A stretch of DNA of 64,000 bases from Streptococcus hyointestinalis (GCF_900459405.1 NZ_UHFN01000007.1:1674001-1738000), one strand, 5' to 3'. Counted from the stretch's first letter, positions 17,738-27,963 are shown. Made by a program: numbers and translations. The notes: a model not told the origin generated them from the letters alone.

Positions 17738-18596
17738 AGCTTTGGTCGCAAGAGTTCTTAGCAGACAGGCTCGAAAACTCTTTCATTACTTTGGGTATCA
17801 CTTGAGAGATACTTGTCGGAAGCACGACATAAGCGTCCTTGCTCAGTCTATCAGCGATATAGGAGTGCAGGTAAGCCGCAGCAACAACCGTCTCAAAAAG
17901 ATTGTCCCTAAACTGGGCACAAAAGCCTGCAATCATCCCTGCTAGGGTATCTCCCATGCCACCTGTCGCTTGATAAGGACCACCCACACCAAGTAAGCAG
18001 GCGCTATCAACCGTATAGACTGTCGTTGCTTGGCTCTTTGCCACCAAGATGGTTCCTCGTGGAAGGTCTGCTAGCGCTGATTGGCTATTTGTTGCATTTT
18101 GCTTTTTTATCTCAAGCCCAGACAAGCGTTCCCACTCTTTTTGGTGTGGGGTGAGAATGACCTTGTTCGTCTTTAACGTCAGCTTATACCTGGCTAGTAG
18201 ATTGAGAGCAGAGCCATCAATGATGAGCGTTTGGGAAGCGTTGATATTCTCTAAAGCCGTCTCAAAAACACTCTTTGCTAGTGTGTCCTCGCTCAAGCCA
18301 GAGCCGATAAGGATGACCTCTGCCTGACCAATAGCAGCCATCAGACGTTCTTTATCACTCATCTCAAACGCCATTGCCTCTGGCAGATGGGCATGCAGGG
18401 CCGTGATATTGTCTCTATCAGTAGCGACACTGACTAGACCAGCTCCGCTATTGACACAGGCAAGAGCCGCCATGATGATAGCGCCACCATAAGGATAGTG
18501 CCCTCCTATCAAAAGCACACGTCCAAAACTGCCCTTGTGGCTATCTCTAGGACGAGGTGTGATGACCTTTTGAGCTATCTCGTCCGCCCTAAACAT
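17736..18596 (-). CDS. nnrD: ADP-dependent (S)-NAD(P)H-hydrate dehydratase
   Basis: Metabolite-repair enzyme that dehydrates damaged NADHX/NADPHX using ADP. 286 residues, ribokinase-like fold. Family blocks: [26 protein letters not shown] (about 20-45), [13 protein letters not shown], and [21 protein letters not shown] (about 205-225), whose Gly-Asp pair is at the active site. The stand-alone form lacks the NnrE epimerase domain, as in other streptococci. It overlaps folD by 8 bp, forming a folD-nnrD pair. Confidence 0.92.
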   Translation of the reverse strand: MFRADEIAQKVITPRPRDSHKGSFGRVLLIGGHYPYGGAIIMAALACVNSGAGLVSVATDRDNITALHAHLPEAMAFEMSDKERLMAAIGQAEVILIGSGLSEDTLAKSVFETALENINASQTLIIDGSALNLLARYKLTLKTNKVILTPHQKEWERLSGLEIKKQNATNSQSALADLPRGTILVAKSQATTVYTVDSACLLGVGGPYQATGGMGDTLAGMIAGFCAQFRDNLFETVVAAAYLHSYIADRLSKDAYVVLPTSISQVIPKVMKEFSSLSAKNSCDQS

Positions 18597-19443
18597 GCTC
18601 TAAACTCCTAAGAGCTGCTTGATAAGTCTGCTCAAGGAGCATGGTAATGGTCATAGGACCCACGCCACCTGGCACTGGCGTGATGTAGCTTGCCAGCTCC
18701 TTGACCTCATCAAAGGCAACATCACCAATGAGCTTGCCATCTGTATCACGGTTCATACCGACATCAATCACGACAGCCCCTTCTTTGACAAAGTCCTTGG
18801 TCACAAAGTGTCCTTGACCGATGGCGACAATCAAGACATCCGCTGATTTGGCAACGTCAGCGAGATTTCGCGTGCGAGAATGAGTGAGTGTCACCGTTGC
18901 ATTTTTAGCTAGCAAGAGCTGCGCCATGGGTTTTCCAACAATATTACTACGCCCAATGATAACAGCGTGCTTACCCTCAAGGCCAATGTTATAGGCTGCT
19001 AGCATTTCCATGATACCAGCTGGCGTGCAAGGCACCATGATAGGACGTCCGCTCCAGAGGTGCCCAGTATTGATAGGGTGAAAGCCATCCACATCCTTGT
19101 GCGGGTCAATTGCCATAATGACCTTTTTGTCATTGATATGCTCGGGAAGTGGCAACTGCACCAAGATACCGTGGATAGTGTCATCTTGATTGTAATCCTC
19201 AATCAAGGCAATCAAGTCCTCTTCGCTAATACTACTTGGCACACGCTTGGTTTCGCTCTTAAAGCCTGCCTTTAGTGCTGAGCGCTCTTTATTGCGCACA
19301 TAGACTTGGCTGGCTGGATTGTCACCGACTAAAATCACCGCTAAGCCCGGTACTATGCCATAGTCGTCCTTCATCTGCTGCACCTTATCTGCTAGATTGT
19401 TCTGCATTTTTGTAGCGAGTGCTTTTCCATCTATAAGTGTCAT
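18589..19443 (-). CDS. folD: Bifunctional methylenetetrahydrofolate dehydrogenase/cyclohydrolase
   Basis: Converts 5,10-methylene-THF to 10-formyl-THF, supplying one-carbon units. 284 residues. Signature blocks: [21 protein letters not shown] (with Tyr/Lys catalytic pair, Y50-K54 region), [22 protein letters not shown], the Rossmann [14 protein letters not shown] (about 163-176) and [16 protein letters not shown] at the end. Complete and ordinary. AAGGAGAAG precedes the ATG. Upstream and downstream coupling places it first in a folD-nnrD unit. Confidence 0.96.
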   Translation of the reverse strand: MTLIDGKALATKMQNNLADKVQQMKDDYGIVPGLAVILVGDNPASQVYVRNKERSALKAGFKSETKRVPSSISEEDLIALIEDYNQDDTIHGILVQLPLPEHINDKKVIMAIDPHKDVDGFHPINTGHLWSGRPIMVPCTPAGIMEMLAAYNIGLEGKHAVIIGRSNIVGKPMAQLLLAKNATVTLTHSRTRNLADVAKSADVLIVAIGQGHFVTKDFVKEGAVVIDVGMNRDTDGKLIGDVAFDEVKELASYITPVPGGVGPMTITMLLEQTYQAALRSLEHV

Positions 19444-19515
19444 ATCTTCTCCTTGTCATCTCTTTTCTTTCTTATCATTATATCGAAAAGCCTTGCAAAA
19501 CGCTATCATAATCCC

Positions 19516-19542
19516 AAAAAATACCGCTTTCTAGCGGTATTT
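19516..19542 (-). terminator. Terminator of the beta-glucoside PTS gene
   Basis: AAATACCGC / GCGGTATTT, a 9-bp stem with loop TTTCTA, 4 bases after the PTS stop and followed by T-rich sequence in the minus direction. It shows that no gene follows the PTS in the same transcript. Confidence 0.85.
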
Positions 19543-19545
19543 CTC

Positions 19546-21444
<1,899 letters not shown>

Positions 21445-21457
21445 CTATTTTGCCTAA

Positions 21458-21569
21458 AAAGCAAACGAAAAAACCTAAACAAATATCAAATAAGACACTT
21501 CACCCCACGGTAAAAAAAGTCACTTATTTCATATTTATCTAGGTTTTGCCTGCTTATCAGTAACAATCC
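21458..21569 (-). promoter_or_regulatory. LicT/BglG-type antiterminator (RAT) and overlapping terminator
   Basis: In the PTS leader RNA, GGATTGTTACTG...GCAGGCAAAACC (complement of 21542-21569) matches the ribonucleic antiterminator bound by BglG/SacY/LicT proteins. Its 3' end, AAAACCTAGATAAATATGAAAT (21528-21549 region), pairs with ATATTTGTTTAGGTTTT about 50 bases on, making a long terminator stem followed by TTTTTTCG. RAT and terminator are mutually exclusive, the classic antitermination switch. The LicT-type protein itself is not encoded in this window. Confidence 0.9.
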
Positions 21570-21583
21570 TTTTTGATGGTTCT

Positions 21584-21612
21584 ATTATAGAAAACGCTTA
21601 CACATAATGCAA
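21584..21612 (-). promoter_or_regulatory. bglP promoter with CcpA cre site
   Basis: Minus strand: TTGCAT (complement of 21607-21612), 17-bp spacer, TATAAT (complement of 21584-21589). TGTAAGCGTTTTCT (complement of 21589-21602) in the spacer fits the cre consensus for CcpA, so carbon catabolite repression is expected. The same bases form an inverted repeat AAACGCTT/AAGCGTTT followed by T7 on the plus strand. Confidence 0.82.
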
Positions 21613-21636
21613 GCGTTTTTTTGAAAAAATTTTTGA

Positions 21637-21665
21637 TTGTTTTAAAAATAGCTAAGATGTATAAT
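21637..21665 (+). promoter_or_regulatory. Promoter of the SdpI-like gene
   Basis: TTGTTT (21637-21642), 17-bp spacer, TATAAT (21660-21665), 40 bp before the start codon at 21705. Confidence 0.65.
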
Positions 21666-21704
21666 GAAGATAAGGAAAACGTATTCAATATAAGGAGGCT
21701 TGTC

Positions 21705-22214
21705 ATGAGAAAAAACAGCAGCCCTATTATCAGGGAGCTTAGCTCAGCTGGTTGTCTCGCACTCTTTGGCTTCACCAACAACCAAGGACTTCTTGTCGGG
21801 CTTATCTATCTGCTACTTGTAAGTCTGCAAGTCTTGGTTTATCTCAACAGCAGAGCTAAAAACCGCTGGTTGTTTGCTTTATCAGCCCTATTTTTAGTAG
21901 AGATGATTGGCTATATTCTTACTTCTAGTGACCTCTCGCTCCTTGTTTTATGCAGTTTGACGCTCTCTATAGGCTATCTTCCCACAGTTCTGTCTTACAA
22001 TCCTTTTATCGGTATTCGTATATTCTCAACACGCTACAGCGGGGAAAATTGGCAAGCTACTCATGCCCTTCTTGCCTTTCTCAGTCTTCCTGTGAGCTGT
22101 CTCATCATTCCCCTTTCTTATGTAATGACAAGCAATAATCTAATAGTATTGACCTATAGTCTGTGGATTGTGATACCTCTTATCTACTCTATAAAACGTC
22201 ATCGGACAAGCTAA
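21705..22214 (+). CDS. SdpI-like integral membrane protein
   Basis: A 169-residue membrane protein with about six hydrophobic segments. The region NPFIGIRIFSTRYSGENWQATHALLAFLSL (about residues 108-137) resembles the SdpI family signature, in which GIRTP...T..S.E.W..TH precedes the last helices. SdpI of Bacillus subtilis is the immunity protein and signal receptor for the SdpC killing peptide. The start at 21705 follows ATAAGGAGG; an in-frame ATG at 21621 lies upstream of the promoter -10 and is rejected. Its convergent neighbour is a small secreted protein. Family assignment is by motif only; function in immunity is inferred. Confidence 0.7.
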   Translation: MRKNSSPIIRELSSAGCLALFGFTNNQGLLVGLIYLLLVSLQVLVYLNSRAKNRWLFALSALFLVEMIGYILTSSDLSLLVLCSLTLSIGYLPTVLSYNPFIGIRIFSTRYSGENWQATHALLAFLSLPVSCLIIPLSYVMTSNNLIVLTYSLWIVIPLIYSIKRHRTS

Positions 22215-22218
22215 AAAA

Positions 22219-22242
22219 GCGGAGAAAACTCCGCCCTTTTTG
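22219..22242 (+). terminator. Terminator of the SdpI-like gene
   Basis: GCGGAG AAAA CTCCGC followed by CCTTTTT, 4 bases after the stop codon. Confidence 0.85.
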
Positions 22243-22262
22243 ATATTCTTTATGAAATAAGG

Positions 22263-22649
22263 CTAATCCTTAACTCCGAGAGCTTTTTTGACCTGACCAA
22301 CGGTTGCGGCTTCGTCTGGATTGTCAAAGTGCATGACCTTAGTCCCGCCACCTGGGACATAAACGGTGACAGGGCTCATAGGATAACCTTCCTCTGTGGT
22401 AAAGAACCCACCACCCTTATCAGCAATAATGATGGTGTTGTCATTGACCTGTCGCATAGCAAAATACTCTCTAATCTCGTCTTTGCTATAGTGTGCCATG
22501 ACTTTCTTATAGACACTAATGTTGTAGTTTTCTTTGTGGCGTGGTTTAGTGCAGGTCGGTGCAGCTGCCTTAACCGCAAAAGACGAGCTGGCAAAGAAAA
22601 CAGACATAACAGCAATGGTTGATAAACCTAAGATAACCTTTTTCTTCAT
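22263..22649 (-). CDS. Small secreted protein of unknown function
   Basis: 128 residues. A clear Sec signal peptide (MKKKVILGLSTIAVMSVFFA, then SSSFAVKA with likely cleavage at AVKA-AAP, about residue 27) leads to a mature domain of about 100 residues: one Cys near its start (APTCTKPRHKENYN), a mixed-charge middle with DEIREYFAMRQVNDNTIIIADKGGGFF, and VTVYVPGGGTKVMHF. I recognise no family. The start at 22649 follows AGGAGGAAAG; the Met seven codons upstream is rejected. It converges on the SdpI-like gene. A toxin or signal role paired with that protein is possible but unproven. Confidence 0.75.
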   Translation of the reverse strand: MKKKVILGLSTIAVMSVFFASSSFAVKAAAPTCTKPRHKENYNISVYKKVMAHYSKDEIREYFAMRQVNDNTIIIADKGGGFFTTEEGYPMSPVTVYVPGGGTKVMHFDNPDEAATVGQVKKALGVKD

Positions 22650-22788
22650 TCTTTCCTCCTGTGACTTCAAAAACTCATTGCTTTTGTACTATAACAAATA
22701 TATCACTATTAAACCAAGGCTGCCTATCTTATCGTTTCCGTCTTTTTCCTTTCTAACAGACACCTATTCAATTTTATTATATAACAAA

Positions 22789-22828
22789 ACTCCCTCAAAA
22801 GCTAGATGTCACCAGCCTCTGAGGGAGT
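22789..22828 (-). terminator. Terminator of the feo operon
   Basis: ACTCCCTCA (22789-22797) and TGAGGGAGT (22820-22828), a 9-bp stem with a long loop, lies just past the stop of the FeoB-associated gene. Confidence 0.7.
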
Positions 22829-22833
22829 CTCTT

Positions 22834-22974
22834 TTATTTTTTAGCGTGTTTCATTTCTTCTTTGACAGGGCAGGCGCAGCTGCAATCTCCGCAAGACCCT
22901 TTTTGCTTGATGTATTGGCGAATGCCTAAAACGGCTGCCACTGCAATCAAGAGCGCAATGATAATCGTTGACAT
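22834..22974 (-). CDS. FeoB-associated Cys-rich membrane protein
   Basis: A 46-residue protein beginning MSTIIIALLIAVAAVLGIRQ: one transmembrane helix followed by a short cytosolic tail with four cysteines in CGDCSCAC and a basic end. This is the FeoB-associated Cys-rich family seen after feoB in Firmicutes. It starts 8 bp after the feoB stop with AGGAGGTCTT upstream, so it is the third gene of the feo operon. The cysteines could bind iron or a cluster and regulate FeoB, a FeoC-like role that is inferred. Confidence 0.88.
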   Translation of the reverse strand: MSTIIIALLIAVAAVLGIRQYIKQKGSCGDCSCACPVKEEMKHAKK

Positions 22975-22982
22975 AAGACCTC

Positions 22983-25130
22983 CTATTCATTGACCAAACC
23001 CAGAGTATCAAGGCTAATCACAGTTTCTTTTTGTTTTGGTTTTCTTACGACAAAGTAAGTCATGACAAGGACTAGAGCTAGCGCAACCACTGTCCAAGCT
23101 GTCACTGGCTTGCCGTAAAAGAGCACCAAGCCAAACTGATAGATGACCATACTCACCACATAGGCTAGTCCTGTCTGAAAACCAATCGCAGCTAGCGTCC
23201 AGCGCAGATCATTCATCTCACGCTTGATAGCTCCCATAGCCGCAAAACATGGTGCACAAAGCAGGTTAAAGGTCATGAAAGAGTATGCTGCAAGCGCTGT
23301 GTAGTCCGCCTGCAGGCTGTGCCAGAGCGCCTTGCTGGTTTCTGTAGCGTCAGGATTGTGGTAGAGGATACCAAAGGTCGCAACCACCGTTTCCTTAGCA
23401 GCTAGACCTGTGATAGCAGCCACGGTCGCCTTCCAATTGCCAAAACCAAGTGGGGTAAAGAGCCAAGCAAGGGAGCGCCCTAGACTGGCTAGGATACTTT
23501 GGTCGGTCTCAACCGCCTGCAAACTGAAATTATAGGAGCTGGTAAACCAAATCAAAATGGTCAGACTGAAAATGACCGTCCCAGCTCGCTTGGTAAAGCT
23601 GACAACCTTGCTAAAAGCGTAGCGCAAAACCGCTATAGCCTTTGGCAGGTGATAATTTGGCAATTCCATGACAAAGGGACTAGCGTAACCACCTAAGAAA
23701 CTGGTCTTTTTCAGCGCAATCCCTGACAGCACAATGGCTACCATACCAAGGAAATAGGTACTTGGTGCCACTAGCGGATTGTGCGGGAAAAAGGCACCTG
23801 CAATCAAAGCGATAATGGAGAGTTTTGCCGAGCAGGGCATGAAGGTGGCTGTCATGATAGTGATTCTTCTGTCACGTTCATTTTCAATGGTACGGCTGGA
23901 CATGATACCTGGAACCCCACAGCCTGTTGAAATCAACATGGGGATGAAGGATTTTCCAGAAAGACCAAAACGTCTAAAAATCCTATCCATGACAAAGGCG
24001 ATACGGCTCATGTAGCCAATGTCCTCCAAAATACCGAGACAGACAAAGAGCACAAAAATCTGTGGCAAGAAACCAAGAACAGTCCCCACCCCAGCGATAA
24101 TCCCATCCACAATCAAGGACTGCAACCAGGGTGCGACCTTGAGCGCTTCTAAAAACTGATTGGCGGCATTGGGGATATACTCGCCAAAGAGGACATCATT
24201 GACCCAGTCTGTCCCCATAGTCCCCACAGTCTGGATAGACAGGTAATAAACCAAAAACATAACCAAACCAAAAATCGGAAGCGCCAGCACACGATTGGTA
24301 ACGACTTTATCAATCTTATCAGACAGGGTCAGCTGAAACGCACCTTTTTGGCTCATTGCCATCTGACAGACACGCTCGATAAAAGCATAGCGCTCATTGA
24401 TGACGATAGACTCGGCGTCCTCGGTGAAAATCTCCTCTGTGATAGCGATAATCTCATCAATATCAGAACGCTGAAAAGCCGAGAGATTGACTTCCTCTTG
24501 GATAAGCGGGTCACGCTCAAACAGCTTTATGGCATAAAAACGCTGTGAACGCTCAGGTACGCTGTTGCCTAGCACCTCGATGATTTGTGAGAGTGCTGCC
24601 TCAAGCTTATCATCATAGGTCGGCATTACCACTTCATCCACACTGGCTTTTGTCGTTTGCTTCGCTTTAGCTAGCGCCTTGGTGACACCAGTTCCTTGCG
24701 TAGCGCTGGTGAGCACAACTGGCACACCCAGCTGATAGGACAGTTTATCCACTGAAATGCTCTTGCCTTGGTGCTTGAGCACATCTGCCATATTGAGCGC
24801 CAGCGTCACAGGTATACCTGTTTCGATGAGCTGGGTGGTCAGATAGAGATTGCGCTCCAGATTGGTGCTGTCGACCACGTTTAAGATACTGTCTGCATGC
24901 TGACTAAGTAGATAGTCTCTTGCCACCTTTTCTTCTGGCGTATAGGGCGACATGGAGTAAATCCCTGGCAAATCCTGCACGAGGACATCTGCCTGCTTTT
25001 TAACCGTACCGCTTTTACGCTCAACGGTAACCCCAGGCCAGTTTCCCACACGCTGATTAGAGCCTGTTAGGAGATTGAAAAGGGTCGTTTTACCACTATT
25101 TGGATTTCCAATTAAGGCAATTTCTGTCAC
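22983..25130 (-). CDS. feoB: Ferrous iron transporter FeoB
   Basis: Main Fe(II) importer. 715 residues. The N-terminal G domain has G1 GNPNSGKT (residues 8-15), VTVERKSG, G3 DLPG (53-56) and G4 NMAD (113-116). The membrane part (about 275-700) contains Gate motifs such as MLISTGCGVPGI with its Cys and PCSAKLSIIALIAGAFF and GLAAKETVVATFGILY. Length is normal. Its start overlaps the feoA stop by one base. A perfect PerR-type box sits upstream of feoA, so iron- or peroxide-responsive control is expected. Confidence 0.96.
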   Translation of the reverse strand: MTEIALIGNPNSGKTTLFNLLTGSNQRVGNWPGVTVERKSGTVKKQADVLVQDLPGIYSMSPYTPEEKVARDYLLSQHADSILNVVDSTNLERNLYLTTQLIETGIPVTLALNMADVLKHQGKSISVDKLSYQLGVPVVLTSATQGTGVTKALAKAKQTTKASVDEVVMPTYDDKLEAALSQIIEVLGNSVPERSQRFYAIKLFERDPLIQEEVNLSAFQRSDIDEIIAITEEIFTEDAESIVINERYAFIERVCQMAMSQKGAFQLTLSDKIDKVVTNRVLALPIFGLVMFLVYYLSIQTVGTMGTDWVNDVLFGEYIPNAANQFLEALKVAPWLQSLIVDGIIAGVGTVLGFLPQIFVLFVCLGILEDIGYMSRIAFVMDRIFRRFGLSGKSFIPMLISTGCGVPGIMSSRTIENERDRRITIMTATFMPCSAKLSIIALIAGAFFPHNPLVAPSTYFLGMVAIVLSGIALKKTSFLGGYASPFVMELPNYHLPKAIAVLRYAFSKVVSFTKRAGTVIFSLTILIWFTSSYNFSLQAVETDQSILASLGRSLAWLFTPLGFGNWKATVAAITGLAAKETVVATFGILYHNPDATETSKALWHSLQADYTALAAYSFMTFNLLCAPCFAAMGAIKREMNDLRWTLAAIGFQTGLAYVVSMVIYQFGLVLFYGKPVTAWTVVALALVLVMTYFVVRKPKQKETVISLDTLGLVNE

Positions 25131-25606
25131 TATTCTTCTCCTTTTTCACTTGGTAGGACTGCAATGAGCTGGGCTTCAGACTTTCTAAGGGTCAGCTCAT
25201 AGCCTCGAAGCGTTAGCTCCAGTGGGTCGCCTAAAGGCGCCACCTTTCTCAGATAAATCTTGGTATGGCGTGTCAATCCCATATCCATCAAGCGTCGCTT
25301 GGTTTCGCTACTCGCATAAATCCCTTCGACATAAGCATAAGAGCCCACGCTCAAGTCCGACAATGGAATGGACTGCTGCTTGTCATCCTTACAAACAGCA
25401 ACATCTATATGACTTGTAATCGAGCTATCAAAGGCTAGGCGACTCCCTTTTAACATCATGATGGCGCTGCTTTTGGTCTTTGCCACAAGGCGCAGACGGC
25501 TCCCCACAGTCAGCCCCAAATGCGAGAGGTGCTTGACACTCTCTTTTGAGAGGTCAATACCTAGAACTTCGTAGTCAATCCCAAGTTTGGCATCTTGTAA
25601 AATCAA
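25130..25606 (-). CDS. feoA: FeoA protein with two FeoA domains
   Basis: Small cytosolic partner of FeoB. About 158 residues holding two SH3-like FeoA domains in tandem: the first ends around residue 75 (LGLTVGSRLRLVAKTKSSAIM), the second (about 80-150) has SVGSYAYVEGIYASSETKRRLMDMGLTRHTKI and ELTLRGYELTLRKSEA. Tandem FeoA is usual in streptococci. Start choice: a TTG at 25606 sits 8 bases after GGAGG; the upstream ATGs at 25627 and 25621 have no ribosome binding site, and the GGAGG lies within that reading. If ATG is used the protein is 165 aa. Confidence 0.9.
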   Translation of the reverse strand: MILQDAKLGIDYEVLGIDLSKESVKHLSHLGLTVGSRLRLVAKTKSSAIMMLKGSRLAFDSSITSHIDVAVCKDDKQQSIPLSDLSVGSYAYVEGIYASSETKRRLMDMGLTRHTKIYLRKVAPLGDPLELTLRGYELTLRKSEAQLIAVLPSEKGEE

Positions 25607-25648
25607 CTTCTTGTCCTCCATAAACATAGACTATCAACTACTTTGACT

Positions 25649-25705
25649 ATTATATCACAAAGAAACCCTCAATTTACTGAAAATTCAATATTATAATCAT
25701 TATAA
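25649..25705 (-). promoter_or_regulatory. feoA promoter with upstream PerR/Fur-type box
   Basis: Extended -10 TGATATAAT lies on the minus strand with TATAAT at the complement of 25649-25654. Further upstream, TTATAATCATTATAA at 25691-25705 matches the PerR box TTATAATNATTATAA at every fixed position. The box would be centred near -55, and also overlaps the T-run of the glnQ terminator. A Fur-family protein (PerR in streptococci) is the likely ligand. Confidence 0.75.
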
Positions 25706-25707
25706 AA

Positions 25708-25727
25708 AGCCGAACCAAGGTTCGGCT
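25708..25727 (-). terminator. Terminator of the amino-acid ABC operon
   Basis: AGCCGAACC / GGTTCGGCT, a 9-bp stem with a tight loop, followed in the minus direction by TTTTTATAA; 8 bases past the ATPase stop. Confidence 0.85.
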
Positions 25728-25734
25728 ACATTCA

Positions 25735-26469
25735 TTAGAGCACTTTGCTGAGGAAATCTTTTGTCCGTTCTTCTTTGGTATGCTCAAAGACCTCTCCTGG
25801 TGTGCCTTCTTCGATGATGTGTCCACCATCCATAAAAATCACACGGTCAGCCACCTCACGAGCAAAGCCCATCTCGTGTGTGACAATAACCATGGTCATC
25901 CCTGACTTGGCAAGATCCTGCATAACTCCTAGCACCTCACCGACCATCTCTGGGTCAAGCGCTGAAGTTGGCTCGTCAAACAAGAGCACATCAGGATCCA
26001 TGGCTAATCCACGTGCGATAGCAATACGCTGCTGCTGACCACCCGACAAACTCTGCGGATTAGCGTCTGCCTTATCACGTAGCCCGACCTTCTCAAGCAA
26101 CTCATAAGCTTTCTTTTGAGCGCTTGCCTTATCAATACCTTTTGTCTTGATAGGAGAGAGCGTGATGTTATCTAAAACAGACATGTTCAAAAAGAGGTTA
26201 AACTGCTGAAAGACCATGCCCATCTTTTCACGCATTTTAAAGATGTCGTTTGACTTATCAGTAATATCCACACCTTCAAAGTGAATCGTCCCTTTTGTTG
26301 GTACCTCAAGCAAATTCATAGTGCGCAAAAAAGTGGATTTCCCAGAACCAGATGGTCCGATAATAGCAATAACCTCGCCCTTATGCACATCAAGGTCAAT
26401 GCCTTTTAGCACTTCATTTTTGCCAAAAGACTTGTGTAAATCTTTGATTGAAAGAATGGTTTCTGTCAT
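25735..26469 (-). CDS. Polar amino-acid ABC transporter ATP-binding protein
   Basis: 244-residue PAAT-family ATPase (GlnQ/ArtP type). Walker [10 protein letters not shown] (about residues 38-46), Q-loop [15 protein letters not shown], signature [19 protein letters not shown] (about 139-157), Walker [22 protein letters not shown], switch His in [14 protein letters not shown]. Start overlaps the permease stop by 4 bp. Neither the substrate nor a binding-protein gene can be seen here, so specificity (glutamine, cystine or arginine classes) is open. Confidence 0.94.
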   Translation of the reverse strand: MTETILSIKDLHKSFGKNEVLKGIDLDVHKGEVIAIIGPSGSGKSTFLRTMNLLEVPTKGTIHFEGVDITDKSNDIFKMREKMGMVFQQFNLFLNMSVLDNITLSPIKTKGIDKASAQKKAYELLEKVGLRDKADANPQSLSGGQQQRIAIARGLAMDPDVLLFDEPTSALDPEMVGEVLGVMQDLAKSGMTMVIVTHEMGFAREVADRVIFMDGGHIIEEGTPGEVFEHTKEERTKDFLSKVL

Positions 26470-27179
26470 GCCTTGCTTTCTCCTTTACCTAAACGATTTT
26501 CCATGAGTTTTAATAACCAAGTAAGCACTGTCGTCACAATCAAATAGTAAAAGGCAGCAAACAAGTAGGGTGTCAAAGGAATGTAAGTTTTAGCTTGGAT
26601 AGTTGTTGCACCACCCCAAAGTTCCATGATACCAATCGTTTGTAAAAGCGAGCTGTCTTTGACAATTGTGATAAATTCATTGCCCAAAGCAGGCAGGATA
26701 TTTTTCAGTGCTTGCGGTAAAATGACATAGCGCATAGCTTTTAGCGGACGAATACCAAGAGAGTAAGCTGCTTCTAGCTGCCCTTTTGGTACAGCGTCAA
26801 TCCCAGCTCGAACAATCTCAGATATATAAGCTCCGCTATTCAGTGACAAGATGACAATACCTGGCATAATCCGTGAAAAATCCATATCAATCACACCAAA
26901 GCCAACGGTTGGCAGACCATTGAAGAAACTCATCCAAGCAAAGGCGATAGCGATTTGCACCAACATCGGTGTTCCACGAAAGACCCAGACATAGAAACTC
27001 ACAATCCATTTAAAAATTTTAATTTCATGTCCATTGATGACCCAGTGGCTGCGCTTGATAAGAGCGGCTAAAACCCCGATAATCGTCCCAAAAAAGACCA
27101 CGCAGACTGAAATCATAATCGTGACAAGCACGCCATAGTTAAAATAATCAAGATATTGCGGTATGAATGAAAAATCCAT
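26466..27179 (-). CDS. Polar amino-acid ABC transporter permease
   Basis: 237-residue His/Glu/Gln-type permease with about five transmembrane helices and the EAA loop [34 protein letters not shown] (about residues 140-175), where the ATPase docks. [14 protein letters not shown] is the conserved N-terminal block. It lacks a fused binding domain, unlike GlnP, so a separate binding lipoprotein must exist elsewhere. First gene of a two-gene operon with a near-consensus promoter. Confidence 0.93.
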   Translation of the reverse strand: MDFSFIPQYLDYFNYGVLVTIMISVCVVFFGTIIGVLAALIKRSHWVINGHEIKIFKWIVSFYVWVFRGTPMLVQIAIAFAWMSFFNGLPTVGFGVIDMDFSRIMPGIVILSLNSGAYISEIVRAGIDAVPKGQLEAAYSLGIRPLKAMRYVILPQALKNILPALGNEFITIVKDSSLLQTIGIMELWGGATTIQAKTYIPLTPYLFAAFYYLIVTTVLTWLLKLMENRLGKGESKA

Positions 27180-27214
27180 AAAGCTTTCTTCTCCTTTTTG
27201 ATGATATAGAGAAT

Positions 27215-27243
27215 ATTATACTACATCTTGAATAAAAATACAA
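27215..27243 (-). promoter_or_regulatory. Promoter of the amino-acid ABC operon
   Basis: TTGTAT (complement of 27238-27243), 17-bp spacer, TATAAT (complement of 27215-27220). Confidence 0.75.
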
Positions 27244-27427
27244 TACCTAACTTTCATTTTTCTTTTATTTTTTATTATCACAACGAGGCTTGTTGATTTT
27301 AGTAAGAAAAACATCCGACAAATCCACCAATAACGGCATAAGTCGATACTTTTAGCTAATAGATAACAAGACCGACTCTATCGCATAAAATTGCAAAAAA
27401 AGCAAGTCAAACGTCTCTATCTCTAAT
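27244..27427. other. Non-coding gap between ABC operon and DUF1797 gene
   Basis: AT-rich gap. Beyond the promoter at its left end I see only a 24-codon open frame on the minus strand (near 27343-27268) without a ribosome binding site or recognisable family, and no clear RNA structure. Confidence 0.4.
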
Positions 27428-27452
27428 AAAAAATCCTGAGCACTGCTCAGGA
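27428..27452 (-). terminator. Terminator of the DUF1797 gene
   Basis: TCCTGAGC ACT GCTCAGGA followed by T6 in the minus direction, 9 bases past the stop. Confidence 0.85.
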
Positions 27453-27461
27453 CATCATGAT

Positions 27462-27692
27462 TTAATACAACAAATCGTAAATTTCCATCGCAATCAAATC
27501 AATGCTATCAAATGAATAGGTCTCACGTGCATTGACGTCACGAAGTGTGAAAACAGGTCCGTTTTCAGCATCGTTGCTAAAAGATACCTCTGCCACAACA
27601 ACGCCATCACGTTCAAAATTACGTTTAAGATTACCACCATCTGTTGCCATCAATTCTAAACGATTGATGATTCTCACCAAATGTGATTCCAT
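27462..27692 (-). CDS. DUF1797 family protein (YktA-like)
   Basis: 76 residues beginning MESHLVRIINRLELMATDGG, with a beta-rich middle (FERDGVVVAEVSFSNDAENGPVFTLRD) and a C-terminal helix (SIDLIAMEIYDLLY). This matches DUF1797 of lactic acid bacteria and bacilli; structure is known but function is not. AGAGGAGAAC precedes the ATG. It sits next to, and is transcribed away from, clpE, sharing the control region 27693-27963. Confidence 0.85.
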   Translation of the reverse strand: MESHLVRIINRLELMATDGGNLKRNFERDGVVVAEVSFSNDAENGPVFTLRDVNARETYSFDSIDLIAMEIYDLLY

Positions 27693-27788
27693 TTTAGTTC
27701 TCCTCTAAGTTTTTAATCACTCTTATTTTACCATAAAAAGCGCTCTTACGACAAGAAAAAGTGTGATTCTCTTTGTTTGTCAGCTGAA

Positions 27789-27814
27789 TTAGCACTCTTC
27801 ATCACGAGTGCTAA
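27789..27814. promoter_or_regulatory. CIRCE-like HrcA operator with 8-bp spacer
   Basis: TTAGCACTC (27789-27797), 8 bases, GAGTGCTAA (27806-27814). Both 9-bp arms are perfect CIRCE arms; the usual spacer is 9. The site is 18 bp upstream of the clpE -35 and implies HrcA control on top of CtsR. Dual control is known for clpP in S. salivarius. Confidence 0.8.
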
Positions 27815-27831
27815 TTTTACAATCTTTTCGC

Positions 27832-27903
27832 TTGCTTTCTACAAAAGGGGTGCTATAATAGGATTATGAAGTTTGACCAACTTTGACTAATAACTAGGTC
27901 AAA
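27832..27903 (+). promoter_or_regulatory. clpE promoter with CtsR sites
   Basis: TTGCTT (27832-27837), 16-bp spacer, extended -10 TGCTATAAT (27851-27859). Immediately downstream are the CtsR heptads TTTGACC (27872-27878) and TTTGACT (27882-27888) three bases apart, and an opposed GGTCAAA (27897-27903). CtsR binding here would block clearance from the promoter; heat inactivates CtsR. Confidence 0.88.
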
Positions 27904-27963
27904 TGTGGTAGAGCACGTCTAGCTTTGCCGCTAATAGTGATTAAGAGAAGAAAGGGGTATTCT

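Noticed and set aside
27268..27343. 24-codon ORF in the gap before the DUF1797 gene
   Set aside because: No ribosome binding site and no recognisable family.
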